A stretch of 60,978 nucleotides of DNA from Peptostreptococcus sp. MV1. GTDB lineage: Bacteria; Bacillota; Clostridia; Peptostreptococcales; Peptostreptococcaceae. Made by a program: the position numbers and the translations under genes. The stretch covers positions 1-60,978 of the forward strand of contig NZ_JRNB01000003.1 of assembly GCF_000758885.1 (NCBI RefSeq), written 5' to 3'. The notes beneath the pieces were generated by a model. The model was not told where the DNA came from. It was given only the letters and a program-made list of their open reading frames with translations, and did not search any database. Positions 36,924 to 45,797 of this stretch are shown here, piece by piece. Positions within the stretch are counted from its first letter, which is position 1, and every line of letters begins with the position of its first letter.

Positions 36924-37415
36924 CTATTCTTCTTTACCAAACTTCTTCAACAAAAATTCTCCTGTTTTGTCGCATGATAGGGCCAATACGCCGCCACATA
37001 AAAGTGATAGCACTACATGTACGATTTCACTGCTCATGACATTTATACCCATAGCCATAGCTCCAAAAGTAGTAAAACATCCCATAAATGCCCCTGGTAT
37101 AAACCATAATTCCTTGGCCTTAGCCTGCCAACACATAGTAGCTGAAATTATACCTGTCATTATAAATGGGATAGCCACTACATTTGGCACCAAACCTGAT
37201 ATAAAGATAGCTATTAAGGCAGATATCATACCTGAAAAAGTCGAAAGCATTGCTGTCTTGACACCTTCTAAACCATGCTTGCCAGAAGCAAAATAGGCTG
37301 TACATCCAGAGAAACCGATCCATGTAACCAAGCCGAGTGATGGTATTGAAGATATGGCCCCCCATATGCCACAGCAAATACCAGTTCCCAAACCTAAAGC
37401 AAATAAAGCACTCAT
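36924..37415 (-). CDS. DUF1097 family membrane protein
   Basis: The 163-aa protein is almost entirely hydrophobic, with about five membrane segments (LFALGLGTGICCGIWGAIS; YFASGKHGLEGVKTAMLST; SALIAIFISGLVPNVVAIPF; LWFIPGAFMGCFTTFGAMA; and a C-terminal one ending LSLLCGGVLALS). This is the DUF1097 pattern, whose Escherichia members (YcdZ, YeaB region neighbours) are of unknown function. GGGAGGATTTTG places the ATG at 37415. It has its own promoter and terminator. Small-molecule transport is possible but unproven. Confidence 0.82.
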   Translation of the reverse strand: MSALFALGLGTGICCGIWGAISSIPSLGLVTWIGFSGCTAYFASGKHGLEGVKTAMLSTFSGMISALIAIFISGLVPNVVAIPFIMTGIISATMCWQAKAKELWFIPGAFMGCFTTFGAMAMGINVMSSEIVHVVLSLLCGGVLALSCDKTGEFLLKKFGKEE

Positions 37416-37458
37416 CAAAATCCTCCCATACTTAAAATAACGAATATTGTCTTACAAT

Positions 37459-37488
37459 AGTATATCATGGCGAATTAAGACTTTGCAA
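37459..37488 (-). promoter_or_regulatory. Promoter of the DUF1097 gene
   Basis: -35 TTGCAA (37483-37488) and -10 TATACT (37459-37464, extended TGATATACT) have an 18-bp spacer on the minus strand, about 40 nt before the start codon. Confidence 0.65.
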
Positions 37489-37583
37489 TTATTAAGTTAT
37501 ATTCAGCCTGCTTTTTAAACTATCATTCTCTCCAAAATCAGTCTTAAATTAAGGATAGAGTGCTGCTAGCAGGCAAATATAGC

Positions 37584-38897
37584 CTAGTAGATTGCCCTTT
37601 CAAAAACTCCCTTTAGGTAGGCCAAGACCACACCATAGTTGGTAATCGGTACATCCGAGCCCTGTGCTAGGCCTATTCTATTTATCATATTATTTCTAGT
37701 CATCATGCAACCACCGCACTGGATCATTAGGGCAAACCTCGATAGGTCTGTCTCGTTCAATTTACCCTGCGAAAACTCAAAGTGGAGGTCCTTGCCTGTC
37801 TTCTTCCTTATCAAATTTGGTATCAGGACAGTCCCTATATCCTCATGCGAAGTGGTATGGGTGCAGGACTCAGCAATTAAAATCCTATCCCCATCATCAA
37901 GCCTATCGAGATAGGCAGCCCCCTCTAAAAAGACATCTATGTCGCCCTTTTGTCTGGCAAAGACGATAGAAAAGCTAGTCAAATCGATATTTCTACCGGC
38001 CTTATCAAGCGTATCTGCCACCTTATCAAAAATTTTTGAGTCAGTAACCACCAGGTCTATATCCTGAATTTTATTTAGGGCTGGCTCTAGTTCTGTATCC
38101 TTGACCACAAGGGCTATTATTCCATCATCCAGGCAGGCCCTAATCATCTGGACCTGGGGCAGGATCAGCCTTCCCTTTGGTGCCTCTGAATCTATGGGAA
38201 CAACCAATAGGACTGTATCACCTGGCTTGGCTAGTCCCTCCAGTAGACCCTTGTCCTCTAGCTGGTCTTGTAGGTTGTCGACTATAAACTTACATAGGAT
38301 ATCTTTTAAGCTACTAGCAGACCTTTTATCATCCCCATTAGTAACTACTGATTTTTTATTGTTATCTCTATTTTCATTAATAGTTATACCTATATTGCTA
38401 GGTATATCTCCATTGACACCTAGCTCATCTTGACAGCCTGTCATACTCGATATAAAGATACATCCAGATGTATCTCCAATAGCTCTCTTGTAGTCCTCTA
38501 GGTCATCCACCTGGTCACACTTATTAAATATATATATGGCTCTTTTATTTAGCTTTTTGTAGTTGGCCCTAGCCTCTTGCAATTCATCTGCAAATTCTAG
38601 ACCTGCCTTAAACACATGAACTACCAGGTCGGCCTCACTTATTTCAATTTCAGTTTTTTTGACCCTCATCTGACCTAGGTCACCTTCATCATCTATACCA
38701 GCTGTATCTATCAGCCTAATTGGGCCATAGCCTATTAGCTCCATAGACCTGGCTACGGGGTCTGTAGTTGTACCTGCATAGTCCGATACTATGGACATCT
38801 CTTGACCCAAAATGACATTGAAAATAGTCGATTTACCACTATTGCGGTTGCCCGCAAGGACTACTGTCTTTCTATTTGCAATTGGTGTATTGTTCAT
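37584..38897 (-). CDS. hydF: [FeFe]-hydrogenase H-cluster maturation GTPase HydF
   Basis: HydF is the GTPase scaffold on which the 2Fe subcluster is built and delivered to the hydrogenase. Of 437 aa, the GTPase domain has AGNRNSGKSTIFN (about 15-27), LIDTAGIDDEG near 63-73 and FNKCD near 124. The C-terminal cluster site shows CTH (Cys345, His347) and CGGC (Cys394, Cys397); the His usually found before CGGC is Gln393. A low-complexity stretch at about 157-197 makes it longer than the usual 400-410 aa. It is last in the order regulator-hydE-hydG-hydF, 8 nt past hydG, with a GGGGGG ribosome site. Confidence 0.96.
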   Translation of the reverse strand: MNNTPIANRKTVVLAGNRNSGKSTIFNVILGQEMSIVSDYAGTTTDPVARSMELIGYGPIRLIDTAGIDDEGDLGQMRVKKTEIEISEADLVVHVFKAGLEFADELQEARANYKKLNKRAIYIFNKCDQVDDLEDYKRAIGDTSGCIFISSMTGCQDELGVNGDIPSNIGITINENRDNNKKSVVTNGDDKRSASSLKDILCKFIVDNLQDQLEDKGLLEGLAKPGDTVLLVVPIDSEAPKGRLILPQVQMIRACLDDGIIALVVKDTELEPALNKIQDIDLVVTDSKIFDKVADTLDKAGRNIDLTSFSIVFARQKGDIDVFLEGAAYLDRLDDGDRILIAESCTHTTSHEDIGTVLIPNLIRKKTGKDLHFEFSQGKLNETDLSRFALMIQCGGCMMTRNNMINRIGLAQGSDVPITNYGVVLAYLKGVFERAIY

Positions 38898-38905
38898 AAT
38901 CCCCC

Positions 38906-40309
38906 CTATATATATAGGTCTCTAATTCCAGACTTCAACTTGTCTATATTGTCTAGGGTAAACTTCTTGATATCTTCCCTATCTATTTCTTCTGCCTGGT
39001 ATCTTACAAATCTCTCAGCCTTTTCTAAGAATTTTTCGTCCCCGTAGTCTACTGCATATTCCATTAGGGTAGTCAAGGCATTCGGCTTGCACATATGATG
39101 GATCTTTTCTGACTTGGCTATATTCATAAACTTTTCACCTGTACGACCAGACCTATAACAAGCTGTACAATAACTAGGTATATAGCCATGGTCTATCAGG
39201 TCGTCTATCACCTCTATAGGCTTTCTATTGTCTGCCATTTCAAACTGACCTATATTCTCTCCCACCATAGATTCATGGTAGCCACCAACACCTACGCATG
39301 ATCCAGCAGATACCTGTGATACGCCGTACTCTATCAACTCTTTTCTCATATCTTCATCTTCCCTAGTTGATAGGATCATACCTGTATATGGCACAGCTAG
39401 CCTTATAATGGCGACAATCTTTTTGAACATATCATCATCCAGTAGGTGTGGGAAGGTTTCTAGTGATACTCCTTCTGCTGGACGTAGCCTAGGCACTGAT
39501 ATGGTATGGAAACCTACACCGTACTTCTTTTCTAGGTGTTCATTGTGCATCATAAGTCCCAATACCTCAAATTTTGGGTCAGCCAAACCAAATAGGACAC
39601 CTGCTCCAACGTCATCTATACCGCCCTCCATGGCCCTATCAAAGGCTGTTAGGTGGTAGTTATAGTCTCCCTTTAGGCAATTTGGGTGCATTCTTTCATA
39701 TGCCTGCTTGTCATATGTCTCCTGGAAGAGGATATATGTTCCTATCTGGGCATCCTTTAGGGCCCTATAGTTTTCCACAGTGGTAGCTGCTATATTTACA
39801 TTAATTCTCCTGATGACTCCATTCTTTTCATAGGTATCATATATAGTATCTATAGCCTCCAATACGTAGTCAATTGGACAGTTTAGTGGGTCTTCACCTG
39901 CTTCCAAGGCCAATCTCTTGTGACCCATCTTCTCTAATATCTCTACTTCTCGCCTAATTTCGTCCATAGTTAGGCGCTTCCTGTTGAACTTGTTCTTGCA
40001 CTTGTATCCACAATATACACAGTTATTTACACAATAATCGCTAATGTATAAAGGTGCAAACAATACTATCCTATTACCATAGACATCCCTCTTAATCTTA
40101 CCTGAAACTTCAAATAGCTTCTGAACCTGGTCAGGATCCTCAATCTCTAGTAAGGCTGCAATCTCAGCATGGTCCAAGCCCTTCTTGTGCAAGGCCTTTT
40201 CCAGAATTCTGTCGATGTCTTGTCTTGTAGTATTTTTTGCACCATCAATCAAAGATAGGATATAATCCCTATCTATACTTACGTTCTCTTCAAATCTTTT
40301 CCTATTCAT
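38906..40309 (-). CDS. hydG: [FeFe]-hydrogenase maturation radical SAM enzyme HydG
   Basis: HydG cleaves tyrosine to supply the CO and CN ligands of the H-cluster. The 467-aa protein has the radical-SAM motif CVNNCVYC (CX3CX2C, near 96), the GEDP motif, and the C-terminal auxiliary cluster motif CTAC followed 22 residues later by Cys (CX2CX22C). That motif separates HydG from the related tyrosine lyase ThiH. AAAGGTGG precedes the ATG. It lies between hydE and hydF with about 110 nt to hydE. Confidence 0.97.
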   Translation of the reverse strand: MNRKRFEENVSIDRDYILSLIDGAKNTTRQDIDRILEKALHKKGLDHAEIAALLEIEDPDQVQKLFEVSGKIKRDVYGNRIVLFAPLYISDYCVNNCVYCGYKCKNKFNRKRLTMDEIRREVEILEKMGHKRLALEAGEDPLNCPIDYVLEAIDTIYDTYEKNGVIRRINVNIAATTVENYRALKDAQIGTYILFQETYDKQAYERMHPNCLKGDYNYHLTAFDRAMEGGIDDVGAGVLFGLADPKFEVLGLMMHNEHLEKKYGVGFHTISVPRLRPAEGVSLETFPHLLDDDMFKKIVAIIRLAVPYTGMILSTREDEDMRKELIEYGVSQVSAGSCVGVGGYHESMVGENIGQFEMADNRKPIEVIDDLIDHGYIPSYCTACYRSGRTGEKFMNIAKSEKIHHMCKPNALTTLMEYAVDYGDEKFLEKAERFVRYQAEEIDREDIKKFTLDNIDKLKSGIRDLYI

Positions 40310-40420
40310 TTTTGTCCACCTTTCAAATTAGAAATTCTTTTTTGTCAGATTTAATACTTTAACACACTTATAATCGACTTACCAAGAAGGGTCTTTTCAT
40401 CTCATTGAACCCTAGCTCGA

Positions 40421-41473
40421 CTAGTCGCACATCTTGCTATCACCCCTGGACATATCCGCCATATACCCATAGGATTCTAGCTCCTGCTTAATCATTTTTA
40501 GTGCCTCAGCAGATTCACTACCTGTACTTTTTTTGTTGTTGTAAAGGCTGTAATCCCCCCTATATCTTAGAGGAGTCAAATTAGGCATTATTACATTCGC
40601 CCCGGCATCCAAGCCCTTCTTCCTACCCCTTGTATCTACACTAGCAAGGGCTGTAGTTGCAGGCAAGAGTACCTTAGGTAGCAGGAGCCTCAAAATAGCC
40701 AACATTAGAACTGTTTGATCCAGACTCCCCGGCCTATAATCCTTCATACTAGTACTGGAGTGCGGTATAAAGGGTCCTATACCTATCATCTCAGGCTCTA
40801 GTTCCTTCAAAAACCTTAAATCACGAGCATAATCCCTATTGGTATACCAGGGTAGTCCCACCATAAATCCTGCCCCAGTCTGAAAACCCGTATACTTCAA
40901 ACTATGCAGACATTCAATCCTAGAATCCAAGCTGGAAAATGGGTGCAACCACCTATAAAGGTCTGGATTGGACGTCTCATGCCTAAGCAAGAACCTATCA
41001 GCACCTGCCATCTTCATGACCTTGTAGGATTCTCTTGACCTCTCACCTAGGGACAGGGTAACAGCAACATCAGAAAATCGTTCTTTCACAGTTCTTACGA
41101 TATCACATATACGCTTGTCTGTAAAGTAGGGATCTTCCCCACCCTGGAGCACAAAGGTCCTAAAACCTAGCTTATAGCCTATAGAGCAAGTAGACAGTAT
41201 GTCTTTTTTAGACATCCTATACCTCTTGGCATCCTTATTATAGGCATTGATACCACAGTATTTGCACTCTCTCTTGCAGTAGTTGGTAAACTCTATCAGG
41301 CCCCTCATGTAGACTGCCTTTCCATAGTGATTATTTCTAGTATCGTAGGCTAGTCCCAAAAGATAGGTCCTAGTTTCATCCTCCAAATTGTCCAAGAGAT
41401 AGACTAGGTCTTCCTCCATCAGGTCATGCTCGAAGTATAGCTGGTTTATTAGCTTGTATATTTTTTCCTTCAT
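40421..41473 (-). CDS. hydE: [FeFe]-hydrogenase maturation radical SAM enzyme HydE
   Basis: HydE acts with HydG and HydF in making the dithiomethylamine bridge of the H-cluster. The 350-aa protein has the radical-SAM motif CKRECKYCGIN (CX3CX2C, near 67), LQGGEDPYFTD near 112, and a BioB-like C-terminal half with PSTS-like LPATTALASVDTRGRKKGLDAGANVIMPN split over about 265-295. The ribosome site is weak (TAGGTAG). It is the second gene of the maturation operon. No hydrogenase structural gene is in the window. Confidence 0.95.
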   Translation of the reverse strand: MKEKIYKLINQLYFEHDLMEEDLVYLLDNLEDETRTYLLGLAYDTRNNHYGKAVYMRGLIEFTNYCKRECKYCGINAYNKDAKRYRMSKKDILSTCSIGYKLGFRTFVLQGGEDPYFTDKRICDIVRTVKERFSDVAVTLSLGERSRESYKVMKMAGADRFLLRHETSNPDLYRWLHPFSSLDSRIECLHSLKYTGFQTGAGFMVGLPWYTNRDYARDLRFLKELEPEMIGIGPFIPHSSTSMKDYRPGSLDQTVLMLAILRLLLPKVLLPATTALASVDTRGRKKGLDAGANVIMPNLTPLRYRGDYSLYNNKKSTGSESAEALKMIKQELESYGYMADMSRGDSKMCD

Positions 41474-41489
41474 AAACTACCTACTTGTC

Positions 41490-41741
41490 TTATGTCTGCT
41501 TTGAAATGGCAGTCTTGACTGTCACTCCATATAGGCTACCCAACCTACCAGTCATGGTATTGATTTGGTCCATGCTACCAACTACAGTGATACTGATGAC
41601 AGACATACACTTGTCCTTCAAGGGAAGTCCCATCCTCCCCCTAACTAGGTCATGGTATTCAGCCACTATCTTATTGAATTGGCTCTGACACCTAGTAGGA
41701 TCTTCCAAGATAGCACCTATAACAGCTACTCTTTCGTCCAT
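41490..41741 (-). CDS. TM1266-type iron-only hydrogenase system regulator
   Basis: The 83-aa protein matches the TM1266 family, small ACT/NikR-like domain proteins encoded with hydEFG and annotated as putative regulators. It starts MDERVAVIGAILEDPTRCQS, continues YHDLVRGRMGLPLKDKCMSV and ends GRLGSLYGVTVKTAISKQ. GGAGGTGG stands 6 nt ahead of the ATG at 41741; the longer in-frame reading upstream only translates DNA repeats. It is the first gene of the hyd operon. It lacks a DNA-binding domain, so its regulatory role is an annotation by family, not something the sequence proves. Confidence 0.88.
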   Translation of the reverse strand: MDERVAVIGAILEDPTRCQSQFNKIVAEYHDLVRGRMGLPLKDKCMSVISITVVGSMDQINTMTGRLGSLYGVTVKTAISKQT

Positions 41742-41764
41742 AATTCCACCTCCAAAAGTCATCT

Positions 41765-41803
41765 TAGTCTTACTTAATATCCTAGTCTTACTTAAAAAGT
41801 ATA
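41765..41803 (-). promoter_or_regulatory. hyd operon promoter with tandem direct repeats
   Basis: An extended -10, TGATATACT (TATACT at 41798-41803), lies directly upstream of two exact 13-bp direct repeats, TTAAGTAAGACTA, at 41783-41795 and 41765-41777, 18 bp apart. No good -35 is visible. Repeats at the transcript start are a typical operator position; the factor is unknown. Confidence 0.6.
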
Positions 41804-41930
41804 TCACAAAAGAATTCCTTTTAGAATATAAAACTCTGGAAATGACAAAGAAGCCCCATCCACTCAGCTACTCAGCTGTATGTGAACAGAGCTCCTACTT
41901 ATATCATATATTAAATATTTTATCAAGATA

Positions 41931-41964
41931 TTTTAAGTCGTCTGATATATAGGACAACTTAAAA
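41931..41964 (-). terminator. Possible weak terminator after fruA
   Basis: TTTTAAGTCGTC (41931-41942) pairs with GACAACTTAAAA (41953-41964). The one C-A mismatch becomes G-U in the minus-strand RNA. The downstream tail is only moderately T-rich. It lies 30 nt past fruA. Confidence 0.45.
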
Positions 41965-41993
41965 GATACATTTATTTCTTTGTCAAGCAATAA

Positions 41994-43871
41994 CTAGACT
42001 AACTTCTTCTTCCAAATACCATAAATCATACCAGATATTACTGTACCGATTATTATTGATATAAAGAAGAATAGTACATGGTGTGGATTCATTACGAAGG
42101 CTACCAAGACACCACCATGTGGGGCTGGAGCATTTACATGCCACAACTGAGTCAAACCGCCGGCGATTGCTGAACCTATTACAGAACTCACAATTACCCT
42201 GACTGGATCTGCTGCTGCAAAAGGAATAGCACCCTCTGTGATAAATGTTGCACCCAATAACCAGTTAGTCATACCAGATTCTCTTTCCTTGTCTGTGAAC
42301 TTGTGCTTGAATACTACAGTAGCAAGAGCTATAGCCAATGGTGGAACCATACCACCTGCCATTACTGCTGCCATAAAGGCACCTGACTGAGTCGCTGTAA
42401 ATACTCCAATAGAGAAGGTATAGGCTGCCTTGTTGACTGGACCACCCATATCTACCGCCATCATACCTCCTAATACTGCACCTAGAAGGACTGCATTACC
42501 TGTACCTAGGTGGGTAAGGGCTGTATTCATAGACTTGTTGATTCCTGCAAATATTGGATTTACACCAAAGTACATCACAAGACCTGTCAATAGTAAACCA
42601 AATACCGGATATATAATCATAGGCTTGATACCATCAAGTGACCTAGGCATACCTGATGTCAACTTCTTCAAGAACTGGACTATATAACCTGCTATAAAAC
42701 CGGCAGCTAGACCACCCAAGAAACCTGATCCACTATTAACAGCCAAAAGACCACCAACCATACCAGGCATTAGACCTGGTCTATCAGCTATACTCATAGC
42801 TATATATCCTGCAAGGATAGGTATTAGCATTGTAAAGGCTCCATTACCTCCAATATCCATCAGGAACTTGTATATCTGACTATCTGGTCCAAATGAACTC
42901 TCTGCCATAAATGATACAGCTATCAGGATACCTCCACCTACTACAAATGGTAGCATATGGGATACACCATTCATTACATCCTTGTATATCTTGCCTCCTA
43001 TAGAAGTTTTTTCCCTGCTGTTTTCCTGTGACTTGACCTGACTATCAGCCTTGAATATACTTCCTTCCCTGTTGAGAGACTTATTGATTAGTCCTTGAGG
43101 ATCTCTGATTGCTTCACTTACTGGTGTCTTTAGTAGGTGCTTGCCATCAAACCTATCCATTTCAACATTCTTGTCAGCTGCCACTATTACACCTACAGCC
43201 CTATCTATTTCTTCTCTAGTCAGTACGTTCTTAGCACCATCGCTGCCGTTAGTCTCAACCCTGATATTTACGCCCATCTTCTTGGCCTGGTCCTTTAGGG
43301 CATCTTCTGCCATATATGTGTGGGCTATACCTGTTGGACAAGCTGTTACTGCTACTACTAGGGGTTTTTCTCTATCTACCTCTTCCTTGGCCTCTTCCTT
43401 CTTGGCCTCCTTGACCTCTGCTTCACCAGCTTCCACTAGGGCAAGGACCTCGTCTGCATCCTTGGCTGCCTTTAGGGAATCTATAAAGTTTGGCTTTAAG
43501 AGTAACCTAGATAGGTTGGCCAAAGTTTCAATATGGGTATTATTTGCCCCGTCCTCTGCAGCTATCATAAAGAATAGGTAGGCTGGTTGACCATCTAGAG
43601 AATCGTAGTCAAGTCCCTCAGACTTCCTTGCAAAAAGTACACATGGAGTATTTACTGCACTTGTCTTAGCATGAGGCATGGCAATACCATCACCTAGACC
43701 TGTAGACGACAATTCTTCACGATTCATAATCTCCTGTTTAAATACTACAGGGTCATTTATCATGTTTTTTTCACTTAACTTGGCGATCATTTCATCTATT
43801 ACGCCTTCCTTAGTATCAGCACTAAGGTCCATAATCATAATTTCTTTTTTCAATAAATCCGAAATTTTCAT
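41994..43871 (-). CDS. fruA: PTS fructose-specific EIIABC transporter
   Basis: This permease imports fructose and phosphorylates it to fructose-1-phosphate using phospho-HPr. The 625-aa protein has the order IIA (about 1-150, phospho-His67 in GDGIAMPHAKT), an acidic-Lys linker (150-170), IIB (about 170-265, phospho-Cys178 in VAVTACPTGIAHTYMA), then IIC (about 290-625) with eight to ten membrane segments. It follows fruK by 13 nt in the fructose operon and has a strong AAAGGAG site. All domains appear intact. Confidence 0.96.
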   Translation of the reverse strand: MKISDLLKKEIMIMDLSADTKEGVIDEMIAKLSEKNMINDPVVFKQEIMNREELSSTGLGDGIAMPHAKTSAVNTPCVLFARKSEGLDYDSLDGQPAYLFFMIAAEDGANNTHIETLANLSRLLLKPNFIDSLKAAKDADEVLALVEAGEAEVKEAKKEEAKEEVDREKPLVVAVTACPTGIAHTYMAEDALKDQAKKMGVNIRVETNGSDGAKNVLTREEIDRAVGVIVAADKNVEMDRFDGKHLLKTPVSEAIRDPQGLINKSLNREGSIFKADSQVKSQENSREKTSIGGKIYKDVMNGVSHMLPFVVGGGILIAVSFMAESSFGPDSQIYKFLMDIGGNGAFTMLIPILAGYIAMSIADRPGLMPGMVGGLLAVNSGSGFLGGLAAGFIAGYIVQFLKKLTSGMPRSLDGIKPMIIYPVFGLLLTGLVMYFGVNPIFAGINKSMNTALTHLGTGNAVLLGAVLGGMMAVDMGGPVNKAAYTFSIGVFTATQSGAFMAAVMAGGMVPPLAIALATVVFKHKFTDKERESGMTNWLLGATFITEGAIPFAAADPVRVIVSSVIGSAIAGGLTQLWHVNAPAPHGGVLVAFVMNPHHVLFFFISIIIGTVISGMIYGIWKKKLV

Positions 43872-43884
43872 AATAACTCCTTTA

Positions 43885-44799
43885 CTAATCTACTTTCTCT
43901 ATTTTAATTTTCTTATAAATCTCTTCAATCTGGTCTTTTGTAGCTATATCCTGGCAAAAGGCTGTTCCCGTACCACTGGCAACTGACCACTTAAAGGCCT
44001 CTAGCGGGTCTAGACCTGACTTGATACTTCCTACAAAGCCTGCGAGCATAGAGTCTCCTGCCCCAACTGAATTTACCAGGACACCCTCAACAGCAGGTGC
44101 ATAGTATACATCCTCCCTGTCAAAGAATAGGGCTCCATCACCACCCATAGATACTATTGCATACTGGGCTCCCATATCTAGACACCTCTTGCCATAAGGT
44201 ATTATCTGGTCCTTGTCAGTGAAATTCTGACCAAAGAGCTCGCTTACCTCATCAAAATTTGGCTTGATCAAGAGAGGCTCCATCTTAATCGCTTCCTTAA
44301 GGGCCTGGCCACTAGTGTCTATTACAAAGTCAGCCCCCTTGTCCTTGCAGATTCTAATTATCTGGTCAAATATATCCCCACTGAGTCCTGGTGCTGCACT
44401 CCCTGATATAATAACTGTATCATCCTCTGTCAGACCAGCCAACTTGTCTAGAAAATCTCTTTGCTCTTCTGGAGAAATACTTGGCCCCATGCCATTGATT
44501 TCGCTTTCCTGTATGCCCTTAAGCTTTACATTTATCCTTGTATTATGGCCTACCCTGGTAAAGTTTTCCTTCATAGCCTGGTCCTTGAACCAAGAGTAAA
44601 TATAGTCTCCTGTGAAACCACCCAAAAAGCCCAGCGCCTTATTATCTACACCTATATTAGTGAGTAGCTTTGACACCATTATCCCCTTGCCACCTACGTT
44701 TACATATTCGCCCTGCGACCTGTTTAGCTTTCCTTCACTAAATTCGTCCAATTTAACTATGTAGTCAATAGATGGGTTGAGTGTTACTGAATATATCAT
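43885..44799 (-). CDS. fruK: 1-Phosphofructokinase
   Basis: FruK phosphorylates fructose-1-phosphate, the product of FruA, to fructose-1,6-bisphosphate. The 304-aa PfkB-family protein starts MIYSVTLNPSIDYIVKLDEF, has the GGKGIMVSKLL signature near 36, and ends its active site with VNSVGAGDSMLAGFVG (anion hole and catalytic Asp near 250). GAGGTG lies 6 nt before the ATG at 44799. It is the first gene after the fru promoter. Its product is also the usual ligand of CggR, linking this operon with the glycolytic one. Confidence 0.95.
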   Translation of the reverse strand: MIYSVTLNPSIDYIVKLDEFSEGKLNRSQGEYVNVGGKGIMVSKLLTNIGVDNKALGFLGGFTGDYIYSWFKDQAMKENFTRVGHNTRINVKLKGIQESEINGMGPSISPEEQRDFLDKLAGLTEDDTVIISGSAAPGLSGDIFDQIIRICKDKGADFVIDTSGQALKEAIKMEPLLIKPNFDEVSELFGQNFTDKDQIIPYGKRCLDMGAQYAIVSMGGDGALFFDREDVYYAPAVEGVLVNSVGAGDSMLAGFVGSIKSGLDPLEAFKWSVASGTGTAFCQDIATKDQIEEIYKKIKIEKVD

Positions 44800-44809
44800 G
44801 AAACACACC

Positions 44810-44924
44810 TCTTTTCTATCATAATATATTATTTTCATTCATTTTCTATCACTTTATGCCAAGTATACCACTATAAAAACCAAAAATCAACCATTTTTTA
44901 TAATTTTCTTTCATTTTCTTTCAT
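44810..44924 (-). promoter_or_regulatory. fruK-fruA promoter with repeated FruR-like boxes
   Basis: -35 TTGATT (44885-44890) and -10 TATACT (44862-44867, extended TGGTATACT) have a 17-bp spacer. Related boxes flank it on the minus strand: ATGAAAGAAAATGAAAGAAA within 44903-44924, GTGATAGAAAATGAATGAAA within 44831-44852, and a half copy ATGATAGAAAAG at 44812-44823. They are plausible sites for the DeoR-type regulator encoded upstream. Confidence 0.75.
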
Positions 44925-44960
44925 GAAATATTCAAACAAGCAACCGCTTATATTGTCCAA

Positions 44961-45010
44961 TAAAAAATTGAGGTCATATATTCCCCCTTGATTGAAATAT
45001 ATAACCTCAA
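44961..45010 (-). terminator. Terminator of the DeoR-type regulator gene
   Basis: A long stem (TTGAGGTCATATAT at 44968-44981 with ATATATAACCTCAA at 44997-45010, near-perfect) is followed on the minus strand by TTTTTT. It separates fruR from fruK, so fruK-fruA depend on their own promoter. Confidence 0.9.
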
Positions 45011-45023
45011 TCCGTCATCTTAT

Positions 45024-45773
45024 TTATACACTTATTATCCTAGTTTTTTCTATAATCCTCTCATCTATATCCTCTAGCCTGGCATCAGTTACTATAGATA
45101 CCTCATCTAGGTCGCATATCTTGGCAAAGGATACCTTGCCAAACTTACTGGAATCTGTAACAATATAGACCTCCTTGGACCTCCTAATTGCCTCTGCCTT
45201 TATACTTGCCTCGCTAACATCTGGAGTAGTAATAGATGAATTAGCACTAATTCCATTTGTACCTATAAAGGCCTTGGTAAACCTATACTTACCCAGGTCA
45301 ACTATGGCCCCTTCACCTATTATAGCCTTGGTGATTGGCTTGACGTATCCGCCCAAAACATAGGTCTTGATATTATTTTCCAGTAGCCTGTCTATATTAT
45401 GTATTCCATTTGTCACAACCACAATATCCTTACCCTTGAGAAATGGAATTATCTCGTAGCAAGTCGTTCCTGCATCTATATATACAAAGTCACCGTCCTT
45501 GACTAAATCACCACAGTAACGTCCTATGGCAAGTTTTTCACTTGGCGACTTTTCACTTCTCTCATAAATTGTATTGTCAAAGGTAAATGCCCCATCTATA
45601 CTCATGGCTCCACCATGTATTCTCTTAATAAGCCCCCTATCCTCTAGGTCGTCAAAATCTCTCCTAATTGTTGACTCACTGGCTCCTAATTCAACTACTA
45701 GGTCTTTTAATTTAACGGTTTTATACTTATTAACCTTATCCAGTATATAGGCCTGTCTCTCCTCAGTTAACAT
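45024..45773 (-). CDS. fruR: DeoR-family transcriptional regulator of fructose genes
   Basis: The 249-aa protein has the DeoR N-terminal helix-turn-helix (MLTEERQAYILDKVNKYKTV, then VELGASESTIRRDFDDLEDR) and a C-terminal sugar-phosphate sensor domain (DAGTTCYEIIPFL; IGTNGISANSSITTPD; TDSSKFGKVSFAKICDL). Repressors of this type next to fruK-fruA respond to fructose-1-phosphate. AAAGGAGATTTG precedes the ATG. It ends at a strong terminator and lies 24 nt downstream of the amidase gene, so it may be co-transcribed with that gene. Confidence 0.9.
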   Translation of the reverse strand: MLTEERQAYILDKVNKYKTVKLKDLVVELGASESTIRRDFDDLEDRGLIKRIHGGAMSIDGAFTFDNTIYERSEKSPSEKLAIGRYCGDLVKDGDFVYIDAGTTCYEIIPFLKGKDIVVVTNGIHNIDRLLENNIKTYVLGGYVKPITKAIIGEGAIVDLGKYRFTKAFIGTNGISANSSITTPDVSEASIKAEAIRRSKEVYIVTDSSKFGKVSFAKICDLDEVSIVTDARLEDIDERIIEKTRIISV

Positions 45774-45797
45774 AAGTCAAATCTCCTTTTATATCTT

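Noticed and set aside
37563-37572. 10-bp palindrome CTGCTAGCAG after hydF
   Set aside because: Short, no T-run, not part of a convincing stem; no role assigned. No clear hydF terminator was found.
41742-41807. In-frame N-terminal extension of the TM1266-like gene with the peptide repeat ILSKTRILSKTK
   Set aside because: It translates the tandem DNA repeats and lies upstream of a strong GGAGGTGG site; the repeats are better read as regulatory DNA.
43141-43581. A 146-codon plus-strand open frame opposite fruA
   Set aside because: Ser/Thr/Ala-rich shadow of the IIA-IIB linker region; fruA is intact and certain.
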